A DNA stretch of 64,000 nucleotides from JACVRX01 sp046726315 (GTDB lineage Bacteria; Actinomycetota; Actinomycetes; Jiangellales; Jiangellaceae). Made by a program: the position numbers and the translations under genes. How positions within the stretch are numbered: the first letter of the stretch is position 1; every line of letters begins with the position of its first letter. This document shows, piece by piece, positions 34,176 through 42,944 of this stretch. The notes below the pieces were generated by a model. The model was not told the DNA's origin, made no database searches, and saw only the letters and a list, made by a program, of their open reading frames with translations. The DNA is taken from the NCBI GenBank assembly GCA_046726315.1, contig JBKPAG010000011.1, positions 1 through 64,000 on the forward strand, written 5' to 3'.

Positions 34176-35062
34176 GCCACCTGCAAACTGCGGGCGCCGA
34201 CGATCCGGGCGACAACCTGGCGCAGGTTCGTCCGCATTCGCAGCCCCGTCATCTGAGCCAACACGGTCGGGTCGGCCCACGTGTCGGACACCTCATCTGC
34301 CGCTGCCGGGACCACTTCCACGACCGGATCGACTCCCACCGCGGACGCCACCGCCTCGATCGCCGCACCCAGCGAGCTGGGGCGGCCGGTGCCCACGTTG
34401 ACGATCCCGGATGCGCCGACCAGCGCCGTCAGTGCACGTGCCACTTCCCGAACGTCGGTGAAGTCCCGAGTCCGGTCGACGCCGCCGAGCACCCGCAGCG
34501 GCCTGCCCTCGCGAGCGGCAGCCACCCAGCGGGACAAAGCCATGTCCGCACGCTGGCCTTCGCCAACAGCTGTGAACGGGCGGGCGATCACGATCGGCAG
34601 ACCTGCATCGAGGCGACCGGCGCAGATCTGCTCGGCGCGGACCTTGCTCTCGGCATAGCCGCCGATCGGATGAAGTGGATCATCCTCCCGACTTGCCCGG
34701 CCGAATCGTGCGCCACCATAAACCGATGACGACGACACGACGACCAGCGGGACCGGTTCGGGGGGTTCCCGTCAGAACGGCGCGAGTCGCGTCGACGTTG
34801 TCGCGGCGACGGCGGCGGGTGATGCCAGGACGATGGTCGCGCACGCCAGGACACCCCGCCAGGTGGATGACCGCGTCGGCCGTCCACAGCACAGCACGAA
34901 CCTCGGGTCGCGGTCGCACAGATCGGCGTGGACGGCTCGGACGCCGGCTCGACGTGCCATCGGAACCCGGTCGATACCGGTCACCCGCTTCCCCTCGCGG
35001 ACCAGTTGCGCCACGACGGCGGTGCCCACGAACCCGCCTGCACCCGTGACGACAACTGCCAT
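34172..35062 (-). pseudogene. NAD-dependent epimerase/dehydratase, two frameshifts
   Basis: From ATG 35062 the frame gives the SDR Rossmann start MAVVVTGAGGFVGTAVVAQL and HADLCDRDP, then slips near 34901-34908. The next frame reads VRAVLWTADAVIHLAGCPGV and RDNVDATRAVLT before a second slip near 34754-34770 (a G6 run). The final frame contains VVVSSSSVYGGARFGR, GYAESKVRAEQICAG (the YxxxK catalytic pair), VIARPFTAVGEGQ and the C-terminal substrate domain. All parts are otherwise conserved, so the damage may be recent or due to sequence error. It was probably a sugar-nucleotide epimerase for the linked glycosyltransferases. Confidence 0.8.
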
Positions 35063-35089
35063 CGTCCGTCCTTCCTGCCACCATTGAGG

Positions 35090-35108
35090 TGAGGTAAGCC
35101 TTACCAAA
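35090..35108. promoter_or_regulatory. DtxR/IdeR-like iron box 1
   Basis: The site TGAGGTAAGCCTTACCAAA agrees at 15 of 19 positions with the consensus TTAGGTTAGSCTAACCTAA as I remember it, and its core GGTAAGCCTTACC is nearly palindromic. It lies 28 nt upstream of the epimerase ATG and 27 nt upstream of the GT2 ATG, in the divergent promoter. Binding is inferred. Confidence 0.5.
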
Positions 35109-35114
35109 CGGAAG

Positions 35115-35133
35115 AGAGGCTAGCCTTACCCGC
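35115..35133. promoter_or_regulatory. DtxR/IdeR-like iron box 2
   Basis: AGAGGCTAGCCTTACCCGC repeats the core of box 1 (AGG-TAGCCTTACC) 25 nt further on and ends 1 nt before the GT2 start codon. It is weaker than box 1, matching mainly at GG, TAGCCT and ACC. Two helically phased sites would suit cooperative dimer binding. Confidence 0.4.
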
Positions 35134-35134
35134 C

Positions 35135-36076
35135 ATGAGTCGGAAGGGCACCCTCGCCGTCCGTGTCGTCGCGCTGACTGCCACGCGTGCGCTGCAGTCC
35201 GGCAACGGGGTACTCGTCGATGGCAAGGCATTGGTGTGGCCGACGCCCGGCTGCTGGCGACGGTTCCGGCTGCCACGAGCGCTCCCGGCACGGCCGGCTC
35301 CTTACCCGGTTGCAAGCGACGCTCCCATCGCTGCTGTGATTCCAGTACACAACGAAGAGGCGACGGTCGCGGAGGTGCTTCGGCGGCTCCCCACGGCAGT
35401 GAACGGCCGCCGCGTCATCGCAGTGGTCGTGGACGACGGCTCCACCGACCGGTCGGCGGAGTTGGCTCGTTCCGGCGGGGCGACCGTCGTCACACACCCC
35501 CGAAATCTTGGCCTCGGGGCCGCGGTCCGGCGCGGGTTGGCCGAAGCCGGCACCTTCTCCCCCGCCGCCGTCGTGTACCTCGACGCCGACCTCGAATACG
35601 ACCCGGCTGAGTTGGGGCAACTGGCGGTTCCGATCCTGGCCGGAGCCGCCGACTACGTCGTCGGATCACGGTTCGCCGGCGAGATCCGCCGCATGCTGCC
35701 GCACCGACGTGCCGGCAACCTGGCGCTCACCTGGTGGGTGCGCTGGATGACGCGCCAACGCGTCACAGACGGCCAGAGCGGATACCGGGCATTCTCCCCG
35801 CGAGCTGCGGCGGAGGCGGAGATCATCCACGATTACAACTACGCCCAGGTGCTTACCCTCGACCTGGTGAGTAAGGGCTTCGTCTACGGCGAGGTTCCGA
35901 TCAGCTACGCGTTTCGGTCGACGGGAGCCTCGTTCGTGCGGCTGGGTCGTTACCTGCGCCGGGTGCTACCGGCGGTGCACCGCGAGCTGAACGGGTCAGT
36001 CCTCGACGACATGGCCCGCGAACCGCTGCCGCGCAGCGGTCCAGGCGTACCGGTCGAACCTGCCGTCGTCGCGTAA
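35135..36076 (+). CDS. Family 2 glycosyltransferase
   Basis: A 313-residue GT-A fold transferase of the dolichyl-phosphate sugar synthase type. IAAVIPVHNEEATVAEVLRR starts the domain; Asp100/Asp101 in VVDDGSTD and the DAD motif (150-152) bind the nucleotide sugar and metal; GQSGYRAFS is the acceptor loop. No C-terminal membrane helices are visible. It probably transfers a sugar to a polyprenyl phosphate, supplying the GT-C-like enzyme encoded on the other strand. A possible iron-box pair overlaps its promoter. The last 81 nt overlap the 3' end of the convergent FAD oxidoreductase. Confidence 0.82.
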   Translation: MSRKGTLAVRVVALTATRALQSGNGVLVDGKALVWPTPGCWRRFRLPRALPARPAPYPVASDAPIAAVIPVHNEEATVAEVLRRLPTAVNGRRVIAVVVDDGSTDRSAELARSGGATVVTHPRNLGLGAAVRRGLAEAGTFSPAAVVYLDADLEYDPAELGQLAVPILAGAADYVVGSRFAGEIRRMLPHRRAGNLALTWWVRWMTRQRVTDGQSGYRAFSPRAAAEAEIIHDYNYAQVLTLDLVSKGFVYGEVPISYAFRSTGASFVRLGRYLRRVLPAVHRELNGSVLDDMAREPLPRSGPGVPVEPAVVA

Positions 36077-37393
36077 CGCATCGACGGCGTCGTACGCCAT
36101 GACCAGCGCGTGGTGAGTGTTGTCATGGGCGAACAACCCCTGCCGGCCAAAAGTAACGACTCGACGCAGCATTCGGGCCCAGGAGTCCACGCCGGCGAGG
36201 TCGTCCTCGAAGCCGACCCGATAGACCGGATACACCTGGCCAAGCCGCCGGGACTCGACGTGCAGCCGGTTGACGGCGGGCAATCCGGTCCGGGCCAACG
36301 CCTCGTCGACGATGTCGCCAAGCGACTCGTCGTCGAGCCCCCAGACCTCGTCGGTCATGGCGCACGGGATCTCCGCACACAGCACGGACCGGTCGGTGGG
36401 GTCGTCGGCGCTGTCGCGGTAGTTTGCCGGTTCAGAGATGCGGGTGATCGGCGTCTCGGGGGTAGGGATGTAGTGCGCGTCGAACCCGGTCCAGCGCCCA
36501 CCGCCGTGCACGAGATACACGAGCAGCATCGCGCGGAAGCGCAGCCGGGTGGCCGACTCGATGTCGGCCAGAGACGGCGCCGGGCGGCCGATCTTGGCCA
36601 GCACGGGGAGGGGCAGCGTCGAGAACGCGTACCGAGCTGAGACCGCGTCGCCGTCCTGGGTGCCGACCACGACCTCGTTCTCGAAGACCCGCACGCTGTC
36701 GACCTCGGCTTCGAGTCGGATTTCGGCGCCCTCGGCCGCGGCGGCGTCGGCGAGTGCCTCGACGATCTGACCGAAACCGCGCCGAGGGTAGTAGAAGAAC
36801 CGGCCGAGGGCATCGCCACGATTTGCGCCGACGATCCGCGCTGCGATCTTCCACGCAGTGTCGGCGGACACTCGGCGCCGGGCCTGGACGCCGCTGATCC
36901 GGTCACCCGGCAATCCCCACAGCTTCTCCGCGTACGGTGCGTACACCGAGTTGTAAAGCGTCGGACCCAAACCCGCTGTCAGCACGCTGGCATAGGTGTC
37001 GTCCGTGACCCTACGTAGCGGCGCGGTAACCGACTCGCCAGCGACTCTTGCCACCATCGACGCCGGAAGCTCGCGGGCGAGCTCGGCTGCGTGCAGCGGG
37101 AAGCCGACCCACCGCCCGGCGATCCGCAACTGCCCCTTTCGCGGACGGGTTTGCAAGTCGGGTCCGAGCAGGCTGCGCAGATCGGCGATCAGGGGCTGCG
37201 GCGTGGACGGATGGAGCCGGTGTGACCCGTGATCGACGCGAAGCCCCGCCAACTCGAACGAGCCGGCCAGGCCGCCGACCCGATCCGCGCGTTCGAGCAG
37301 CGTGACCTTGAAACCACGGCGGGCAGCACGCCACGCGGCGGCGAGCCCGGCCGGCCCAGCGCCGAGGACGACGAGATCCCGTGAATCGTTCAT
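35996..37393 (-). CDS. FAD-dependent oxidoreductase (amine oxidase/UDP-galactopyranose-mutase-like)
   Basis: A 465-residue flavoprotein with LVVLGAGPAGLAAAWRAARR (Rossmann), VTLLERADRVGGLAGSFE, VDHGSHRLHPS and the C-terminal FAD segment LFAHDNTHHALVMAYDAVDA. YAEKLWGLPGDRISGVQARR is shared by proteins annotated as FAD-dependent oxidoreductases in polysaccharide clusters, some acting as sugar mutases. Which substrate it uses is unknown. It neighbours the GT2 and epimerase genes and is convergent with GT2, whose end it overlaps by 81 nt, an unusually long tail-to-tail overlap. Confidence 0.78.
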   Translation of the reverse strand: MNDSRDLVVLGAGPAGLAAAWRAARRGFKVTLLERADRVGGLAGSFELAGLRVDHGSHRLHPSTPQPLIADLRSLLGPDLQTRPRKGQLRIAGRWVGFPLHAAELARELPASMVARVAGESVTAPLRRVTDDTYASVLTAGLGPTLYNSVYAPYAEKLWGLPGDRISGVQARRRVSADTAWKIAARIVGANRGDALGRFFYYPRRGFGQIVEALADAAAAEGAEIRLEAEVDSVRVFENEVVVGTQDGDAVSARYAFSTLPLPVLAKIGRPAPSLADIESATRLRFRAMLLVYLVHGGGRWTGFDAHYIPTPETPITRISEPANYRDSADDPTDRSVLCAEIPCAMTDEVWGLDDESLGDIVDEALARTGLPAVNRLHVESRRLGQVYPVYRVGFEDDLAGVDSWARMLRRVVTFGRQGLFAHDNTHHALVMAYDAVDALRDDGRFDRYAWTAARQRFAGHVVED

Positions 37394-37442
37394 ATGTGTG
37401 CGTCGACTTTATCGTCGCACTCGTGGCCGGTCTGCTGGTTGA

Positions 37443-37476
37443 CGATCTTCGCTGCGTGTCGGCGGAGCGAAGATCG
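37443..37476. promoter_or_regulatory. Inverted repeat in the oxidoreductase/alkD divergent region
   Basis: CGATCTTCGCT (37443-37453) and AGCGAAGATCG (37466-37476) are perfect 11-nt arms with a 12-nt spacer. The repeat is 23 nt upstream of the AlkD-like start and 50 nt upstream of the FAD-oxidoreductase start. It could be an operator for a dimeric regulator or a 5'-leader hairpin. Confidence 0.45.
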
Positions 37477-37498
37477 CACCACGTCTAGCCTGACACCC

Positions 37499-38194
37499 GT
37501 GGCCCCCTCGACCTCGATGGTCGACGAGATCCGCGCCGCGCTCGCTGCCGTGGCGGACCCGGAGAAGGCAGCTCCGATGCAGGCGTACATGAAATCCACG
37601 ATGCCCAGTCTGGGCGTGCAGAAGCCGGCCCGCGTCGCCGCGTTGCGACCAGTGCTGCGCCGTCACCGGCTGCCGGATCGAGCCGCCTGGGAAGACACCA
37701 TCCGGTTGCTGTGGGACGACGCGTCATATCGCGAGGAACGCTACGCCGCGACGGATCTGGCGAGGCACCGCAGCAACGACGCGTGGGCTACCGACGTTGG
37801 TTCCCTGCAGCTCTATGACCACCTGATGGTCTCCGGCGCGTCGTGGGACCACGTCGACGAAGTCGCCATCCGGCTGGTCGGACCGCTGTTGCGCGCGCAC
37901 CCCGGGCACGTGGCATCGGAGATTCGCCGATGGACCCGCGACCACGACCGCTGGCGACGTCGAGCTTCGATCATCTGCCAGATCGGCTCCCGCGATGCGA
38001 CCGACACGGCCCTGCTCGCCGAATGCATCCTCGCCAACGTCGACGACCCCGACTTCTTCCTCCGCAAGGGCATTGGATGGGCACTGCGCGAGCACGCGAA
38101 AACCGATCCCGACTGGGTGCGCGTCTTCACCACCTCGTACCGGGCTCGGCTCTCTCCCCTCTCGCTCCGCGAAGCAACCCGCACCCTGCGCTGA
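37499..38194 (+). CDS. DNA alkylation repair protein, AlkD-like
   Basis: A 231-residue all-helical protein of the AlkD/AlkC family, built from HEAT-like repeats: MQAYMKSTMPSLGVQKPARV is the characteristic first block, followed by YREERYAATDLARHR, SWDHVDEVAIRLVGPLLRAH, WRRRASIICQIG and FFLRKGIGWALREHAKTDPDWV. These enzymes excise alkylated purines without flipping the base. The conserved WRRRA and KGIGWALRE blocks are present. GTG 37499 or ATG 37517 may be the start. It follows a divergent promoter with an inverted repeat and precedes the fadAB pair. Confidence 0.85.
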   Translation: MAPSTSMVDEIRAALAAVADPEKAAPMQAYMKSTMPSLGVQKPARVAALRPVLRRHRLPDRAAWEDTIRLLWDDASYREERYAATDLARHRSNDAWATDVGSLQLYDHLMVSGASWDHVDEVAIRLVGPLLRAHPGHVASEIRRWTRDHDRWRRRASIICQIGSRDATDTALLAECILANVDDPDFFLRKGIGWALREHAKTDPDWVRVFTTSYRARLSPLSLREATRTLR

Positions 38195-38249
38195 CCCCAG
38201 TGGAGGTTACTGGCGAGTAGCATTCGGGCCACACACCAAGGAGGCGCCC

Positions 38250-39473
38250 GTGCCCCCCACCCGCAAGCTCCGTGACGTCGTGTTCGTCGACGGCGTCCGC
38301 ACTCCGTTCGGCAAGGCCGGACCCAAGGGCATGTACTACGAGACCCGCGCCGACGATCTCGTCGTCAAGTGCATCCGGGAGCTGCTGCGCCGCAACCCGA
38401 CGCTGCCGCCGGAACGGGTCGACGAGGTCGCCGTAGCGGCCACCACCCAGATCGGCGACCAGGGGCTCACGATCGGCCGGACGGCGGCCTTGCTTTCCGG
38501 GCTGCCCAGGTCGGTGCCCGGCTACGCCATCGACCGGATGTGTGCAGGCGCGATGACGGCCGTCACCACGACGGCCGCCGGCATCGCGTTCGGCGCATAC
38601 GACGTGGTCATCGCGGCAGGAGTCGAGCACATGGGCCATCACCCGATGGGTGAAGGGGTCGACCCGAACCCGAGGTTTCTCGCCGAGAAGCTCGTCGATC
38701 CCTCTGCGCTCGTCATGGGTCAGACCGCCGAGAACCTGCACGACCGTTTCCCGCACCTGACCAAGAACCGGGCCGACGCATTCGCTGCCACCAGTCAGGC
38801 GAAGCTCGCCAAGGCCTACGCCGACGGCAAGATCCAGCCTGATCTGGTACCAGTCGCCACGCGTAGCGCAGAGCTCGGGTGGGGTCTGGCCACCGCGGAC
38901 GAGCCGCCACGCCCGGGCACGACCGTTGAGGACCTCGCCGGGCTGAAGACGCCGTTCCGGCCGCACGGACGGGTCACAGCCGGCAACTCGGCCGGCCTCA
39001 ACGACGGCGCGACGGCCTGTCTGCTGGTCGCGGCCGATATTGCGGCAGACCTGGGTCTGACACCACGAATGCGGTTGGTCTCGTACTCGTTTGCCGGGGT
39101 CGAGCCGGAGTTCATGGGGGTGGGTCCGGTGCCCGCCACCGACAAGGCGCTCGAACAAGCCGGGCTGTCGATCGACGACATCGGACTGATCGAGATCAAC
39201 GAGGCGTTCGCCGTGCAGGTCCTGGCGTTCCTCGACCGCTATGGCATCGGTGACGACGACCCGAGAGTCAACCCCTACGGCGGTGCGATCGCGCTGGGCC
39301 ATCCGCTCGCGTCGTCGGGTATTCGATTGATGAACCAGCTGGCCCGAGCCTTCGAGGACCGACCGGAGGTCCGGTATGGCATCACGACGATGTGTGTCGG
39401 GATCGGCATGGGGGGCACGGTCGTCTGGGAGAACCCGCGGCACACGCAGTACGGCAAGGAGGCTGCCGCGTGA
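38250..39473 (+). CDS. fadA: Acetyl-CoA acyltransferase (thiolase), beta-oxidation
   Basis: A 407-residue thiolase. The nucleophilic Cys98 lies in DRMCAGAMTAV; NEAFAVQ, GGAIALGHPLASSG (His) and TTMCVGIGMGGTVVW (second Cys) complete the active site. It cleaves 3-ketoacyl-CoA with CoA. Start GTG 38250 follows AAGGAGG, a strong ribosome-binding site. Its stop overlaps the ATG of the next gene, which encodes the hydratase/dehydrogenase partner, so the two subunits of a beta-oxidation complex are made together. Confidence 0.9.
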   Translation: MPPTRKLRDVVFVDGVRTPFGKAGPKGMYYETRADDLVVKCIRELLRRNPTLPPERVDEVAVAATTQIGDQGLTIGRTAALLSGLPRSVPGYAIDRMCAGAMTAVTTTAAGIAFGAYDVVIAAGVEHMGHHPMGEGVDPNPRFLAEKLVDPSALVMGQTAENLHDRFPHLTKNRADAFAATSQAKLAKAYADGKIQPDLVPVATRSAELGWGLATADEPPRPGTTVEDLAGLKTPFRPHGRVTAGNSAGLNDGATACLLVAADIAADLGLTPRMRLVSYSFAGVEPEFMGVGPVPATDKALEQAGLSIDDIGLIEINEAFAVQVLAFLDRYGIGDDDPRVNPYGGAIALGHPLASSGIRLMNQLARAFEDRPEVRYGITTMCVGIGMGGTVVWENPRHTQYGKEAAA

Positions 39474-41578
39474 TGAGTGACGCCCATGGCATCGCCTTTC
39501 CTGCCGAGGTGGTCACGCGTGCCCTGATCCGGTACGTCGAGCTGCCCGTCGACAACGGTAGGGCGGCGCTGATCACCCTCGACAACGGGCACGACCACAC
39601 CAAGCCCAATACCCTCGGCCCGGCCAGCCTGCGGGAACTCGACCGGGCTCTCGACGCAGCCTACGCCGAGCCTGGCGTCGACGCCGTCTGCATCACCGGT
39701 AAGCCGTTCGTCCTCGCAGCTGGCGCTGATCTCAAGGCGGTTGTATTGGTGACCGAGCGCGACCAAGCCGTCGACGCTGGCCGGCTGGGGCATCGGGTCT
39801 TCGGCCGGTTGGGCGACGGCCCGGTGCCGACGTTCGCATTCATCAACGGCCTTACTCTCGGTGGCGGGTTGGAGCTGGCGCTGAACTGCTCTTACCGGAC
39901 CGTGCACGCTGTCGTGCCGGGCGTGGCATTCCCTGAAACCTTGCTGGGTCTGGTCCCGGGCTGGGGCGGCTGCTGGCTGCTTCCGAACCTGATCGGCGCC
40001 GACAAGGCTGTGAGCGTGATCATCGAGAACGCGTTGAACCAGAATCGGATGCTCACCGGCCCACAAGTGGTCGAGCTCGGCATGGCGGATGTGATGTTCG
40101 ACGGGGCTGATTTCCTCGAGCAGTCGTTGCGCTGGGCTGCGTGGGTCGTACGCGGCGATGTTGTCGTGAAGCGGGACGTCGACCGCACCGAACAGGTATG
40201 GGAAGCAGCAGTTGCCCGCGGACGAGCCATCGCCGATGCGAAAGTTCATGGTGCGGCTCCCGCGCCGTACCGGGCCCTCGAGCTGATCTCGGCGGCGCGC
40301 ACCGCGAGCCGGGACGAGGCCTTTGCCGCCGAGGACGAGGTGATCGGCGACCTCGTCATGGGCGAGGAGTTCCGCTCCAGCGTGTACTCGTTCGACCTCG
40401 TGCAGCGGCGGGCCAAGCGTCCAGTTGGCGCACCGGACCAAGAGCTGGCGCGCGAGGTGACCAAGGTCGGCATCGTCGGCGCAGGTCTGATGGCCAGCCA
40501 GCTGGCGTTGCTGTTCGTGCGCCGGCTCGAGGTTCCAGTCGTCCTCACCGACCTGGATCAGGAGCGGGTCGACAAGGGTGTCGGCTACGTCCATACCGAG
40601 ATCGAGAAGTTACGGGCGAAGGGTCGCGTGTCGTCCGACCAGGCAACCAGGCTGACCACGCTTGTCACCGGCAGGATGGACCTCGCCGACTTCGCCGGTG
40701 CCGACTTCGTACTGGAGGCCGTCTACGAGGAGATTCAGGTCAAGCGGCAGGTGTTCGCCGACGTCGAGGCTGTGGTCTCGCCGGAGTGTGTCCTCGCAAC
40801 CAACACGTCGGCGCTGTCGGTCACCGAGATGGCCGCGAAGCTCTCTCACCCTGAGCGGGTCGTGGGGTGCCATTTCTTCAATCCGGCTGCGATCCTCCCG
40901 CTGCTCGAAGTCGTCCGGGCCGAGCAGACCGATGACGTCGCGCTTGCGACCGCCTTGGCCGTCGGCCGGTCGCTCAGGAAGTCCTGTGTACTGGTCCACG
41001 ATGCACCGGCGTTCGTGGTGAACCGGATCCTGACCAGGTTCATCGGTGAGATCACCCGCGCGGTCGACGAGGGAACGCCGATCGAGGTGGCCGACCGCGC
41101 GACGGAACCCATGGGTCTGCCGATGTCGCCGTTCGTGTTATTGCAACTGGTCGGGCCCGCCGTCGCCTTGCACGTCGCCGAGACCATGCACGAGGCGTTT
41201 CCTGACCGGTTTCATGTCTCGGAGAACCTGCGCCGGCTGGTCGCGGCAGGAAAGCCCGGCATCTGGTCGTGGGACGACCAGGGCCAGCCGTACCTGGACC
41301 AAGAGACCAAGGCGTTGTTCGAGCAGGGCGACGCTGCCCGGTCTGCAGACGAGGTGCTCGAAGCAGCCCTGACGGCGCTCGCCCAGGAGATTCGGCTGAT
41401 GCTCGACGACGGCGTCGTGGCCGAACCGGAGGATGTCGACCTGTGCCTGCTGCTCGGCGCCGGCTGGCCGTTCCACCTCGGTGGCATAACGCCGTACCTG
41501 GACCGGACCGGGATCTCCGGGCGTGCCACCGGTCGGCGGTTCCTGCCGCCCGGCATCGCCAGCGTGCCGCGGGTCTGA
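39473..41578 (+). CDS. fadB: Bifunctional enoyl-CoA hydratase / 3-hydroxyacyl-CoA dehydrogenase
   Basis: A 701-residue FadB/FadJ-like alpha subunit. The crotonase domain (1-230) shows VLAAGADLKAVV and INGLTLGGGLELALNCSYR and PETLLGLVPGWGG; the NAD-binding domain starts at VGIVGAGLMASQLALLFV, with ATNTSALSVTEMA and GCHFFNPAAILPLLEVV, and a C-terminal helical domain. It catalyses two consecutive steps of fatty acid oxidation, with FadA the third. The ATG at 39473 overlaps the fadA stop. The usual third Gly of GAGxMG is Ala here (GAGLMAS), a common variant. An array of CACCTGATC motifs follows its stop. Confidence 0.9.
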   Translation: MSDAHGIAFPAEVVTRALIRYVELPVDNGRAALITLDNGHDHTKPNTLGPASLRELDRALDAAYAEPGVDAVCITGKPFVLAAGADLKAVVLVTERDQAVDAGRLGHRVFGRLGDGPVPTFAFINGLTLGGGLELALNCSYRTVHAVVPGVAFPETLLGLVPGWGGCWLLPNLIGADKAVSVIIENALNQNRMLTGPQVVELGMADVMFDGADFLEQSLRWAAWVVRGDVVVKRDVDRTEQVWEAAVARGRAIADAKVHGAAPAPYRALELISAARTASRDEAFAAEDEVIGDLVMGEEFRSSVYSFDLVQRRAKRPVGAPDQELAREVTKVGIVGAGLMASQLALLFVRRLEVPVVLTDLDQERVDKGVGYVHTEIEKLRAKGRVSSDQATRLTTLVTGRMDLADFAGADFVLEAVYEEIQVKRQVFADVEAVVSPECVLATNTSALSVTEMAAKLSHPERVVGCHFFNPAAILPLLEVVRAEQTDDVALATALAVGRSLRKSCVLVHDAPAFVVNRILTRFIGEITRAVDEGTPIEVADRATEPMGLPMSPFVLLQLVGPAVALHVAETMHEAFPDRFHVSENLRRLVAAGKPGIWSWDDQGQPYLDQETKALFEQGDAARSADEVLEAALTALAQEIRLMLDDGVVAEPEDVDLCLLLGAGWPFHLGGITPYLDRTGISGRATGRRFLPPGIASVPRV

Positions 41579-41588
41579 GGTCACGAAC

Positions 41589-41752
41589 GATCAGGTGAGG
41601 TGCCCACTGGTAAGTCGCGCTCATGCTCACCTGATCCTTTGCGTTCCGCGATGTGAGTCGCGATCAGGTGCGCCAACTGGCCAACGCACCTGCACCGCTT
41701 TGACCTGATCGTTTCGGTGATGCCGATCAGGTGAACTAACGGCGATCAGGTG
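41589..41752. repeat. Array of six GATCAGGTG/CACCTGATC motifs
   Basis: GATCAGGTG occurs at 41589-41597, 41662-41670, 41725-41733 and 41744-41752; its reverse complement CACCTGATC is at 41628-41636, and a one-mismatch copy GACCTGATC is at 41702-41710. All lie in the 195-nt gap between convergent fadB and the AI-2E transporter gene. Two further copies occur in the convergent gap at 3551-3578. The pattern may represent a dispersed palindromic repeat, hairpin arms or protein-binding sites. Confidence 0.6.
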
Positions 41753-41773
41753 CTGCTCGCGCCGTTCGGCGGC

Positions 41774-42892
41774 CTAGACCGGAACCTCTCGCCTGTTCGT
41801 TGCGGCGGCAGGCACTCCGGCGGCCTCACCATGAACCCGGCGGTACGTCAACACCGCGGCGGTGACCGCGCCACTCACCGGAATGGCCAGGAACAGCCCG
41901 ACCAGGCCGAACGCCGACGCCGCCGCCGTCGTGAGGAGCAGCATGATCAGCGGATGAAAGCTCAGCGCCCTCGACAACAGCAGCGGTGACAAGACGCTGC
42001 CCTCGAGCTGCTGAACACCGAGGACGATGAGCAGCGTCCACAGCGCGGTCACCCAGCCACCCACGAACAGCGCGACGAGGACAGCAACTGCTCCCGCGAT
42101 GGTCGCACCGACCAATGGGATATAGGCGAGAACGAACGTCAACGCCCCGATGGGTACAGCAAGCGGCACATCCAAGATGGTCAAGCCGAGGCCGATCAGC
42201 ACACCGTCGACCAAGCCGGTCAGGGTTGAGGCGTAGAACCAGTTGCCTGCGGCCTTCATTGACGCCTGGAAGGCGGCGGTCGCGGGCCGCCGACGGTCGA
42301 CCGTCAACGTCGAAGCGAATTGGGCCCACAGCCGATCGCCGCTGGACAGGGCGAAAATCGCGAAGAAGGTGGCGATCAACAGCACCGTCAGGACGTTGCC
42401 AACGACGGACAGCCCGGTCGCGATGCCAGAACCGATGTTGCCGATGTAGTCCCCGACCGACGCTTGGAGCTCGTCGAGCACGTCCTGGACCGACGCCGTG
42501 TCGATGCCAAATGGTCCGCTGCGGACCCAGCTGAGGATGTCGGCGAACGCACCGGTAACGGCGTCGGCGAGCCGAGGGCTGCTCCGGACCACCTCGGACA
42601 CCACGAACACCAGCAGCCCCACGAAGAAAGCCAGGAAGCCGACCACGCAAAGGATCGCGGCGATCGTCTGCGGCACTCGGCGGGCGCGTAGCCACTTCAC
42701 CGCGGGCCAGAGCAACGACACCTCGGCGAAGCCCAGCACCACTGCCATCGAGATGAACCTGACCTGCAGCGCAAGCCAGATCGCGGCCGCGATCGCGAGT
42801 CCGAGGACCAACAGCCGCCCCGCGATGGCAGCCTGCCGGTCCAGCCAGTCCGGAACCTCTGCTTGGCGGGTCGGCGGCGTCCTGATCGTCAC
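41774..42892 (-). CDS. AI-2E family transporter (PF01594-type membrane protein)
   Basis: A 372-residue protein with about eight membrane helices: RLLVLGLAIAAAIWLALQV, FLAFFVGLLVFVVSEVV, a central cytoplasmic region (GIDTASVQDVLDELQASVGDYI), TVLLIATFFAIFALSSGDRL, LVDGVLIGLGLTILDVPLAV, GALTFVLAYIPLVGATIAGA, QQLEGSVLSPLLLSRALSFH. These fit the AI-2E/PerM family, some members of which export autoinducer-2, others act as sodium/proton antiporters. The function here is unassigned. GTG 42892 gives the family N-terminus; the longer frame would overlap the dxs 3' end. Confidence 0.8.
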   Translation of the reverse strand: MTIRTPPTRQAEVPDWLDRQAAIAGRLLVLGLAIAAAIWLALQVRFISMAVVLGFAEVSLLWPAVKWLRARRVPQTIAAILCVVGFLAFFVGLLVFVVSEVVRSSPRLADAVTGAFADILSWVRSGPFGIDTASVQDVLDELQASVGDYIGNIGSGIATGLSVVGNVLTVLLIATFFAIFALSSGDRLWAQFASTLTVDRRRPATAAFQASMKAAGNWFYASTLTGLVDGVLIGLGLTILDVPLAVPIGALTFVLAYIPLVGATIAGAVAVLVALFVGGWVTALWTLLIVLGVQQLEGSVLSPLLLSRALSFHPLIMLLLTTAAASAFGLVGLFLAIPVSGAVTAAVLTYRRVHGEAAGVPAAATNRREVPV

Positions 42893-42944
42893 AGCCTGAC
42901 GGTAGCTCCCGAACTCACCGAGCCTCGCCGCCCCACGCGGTACG

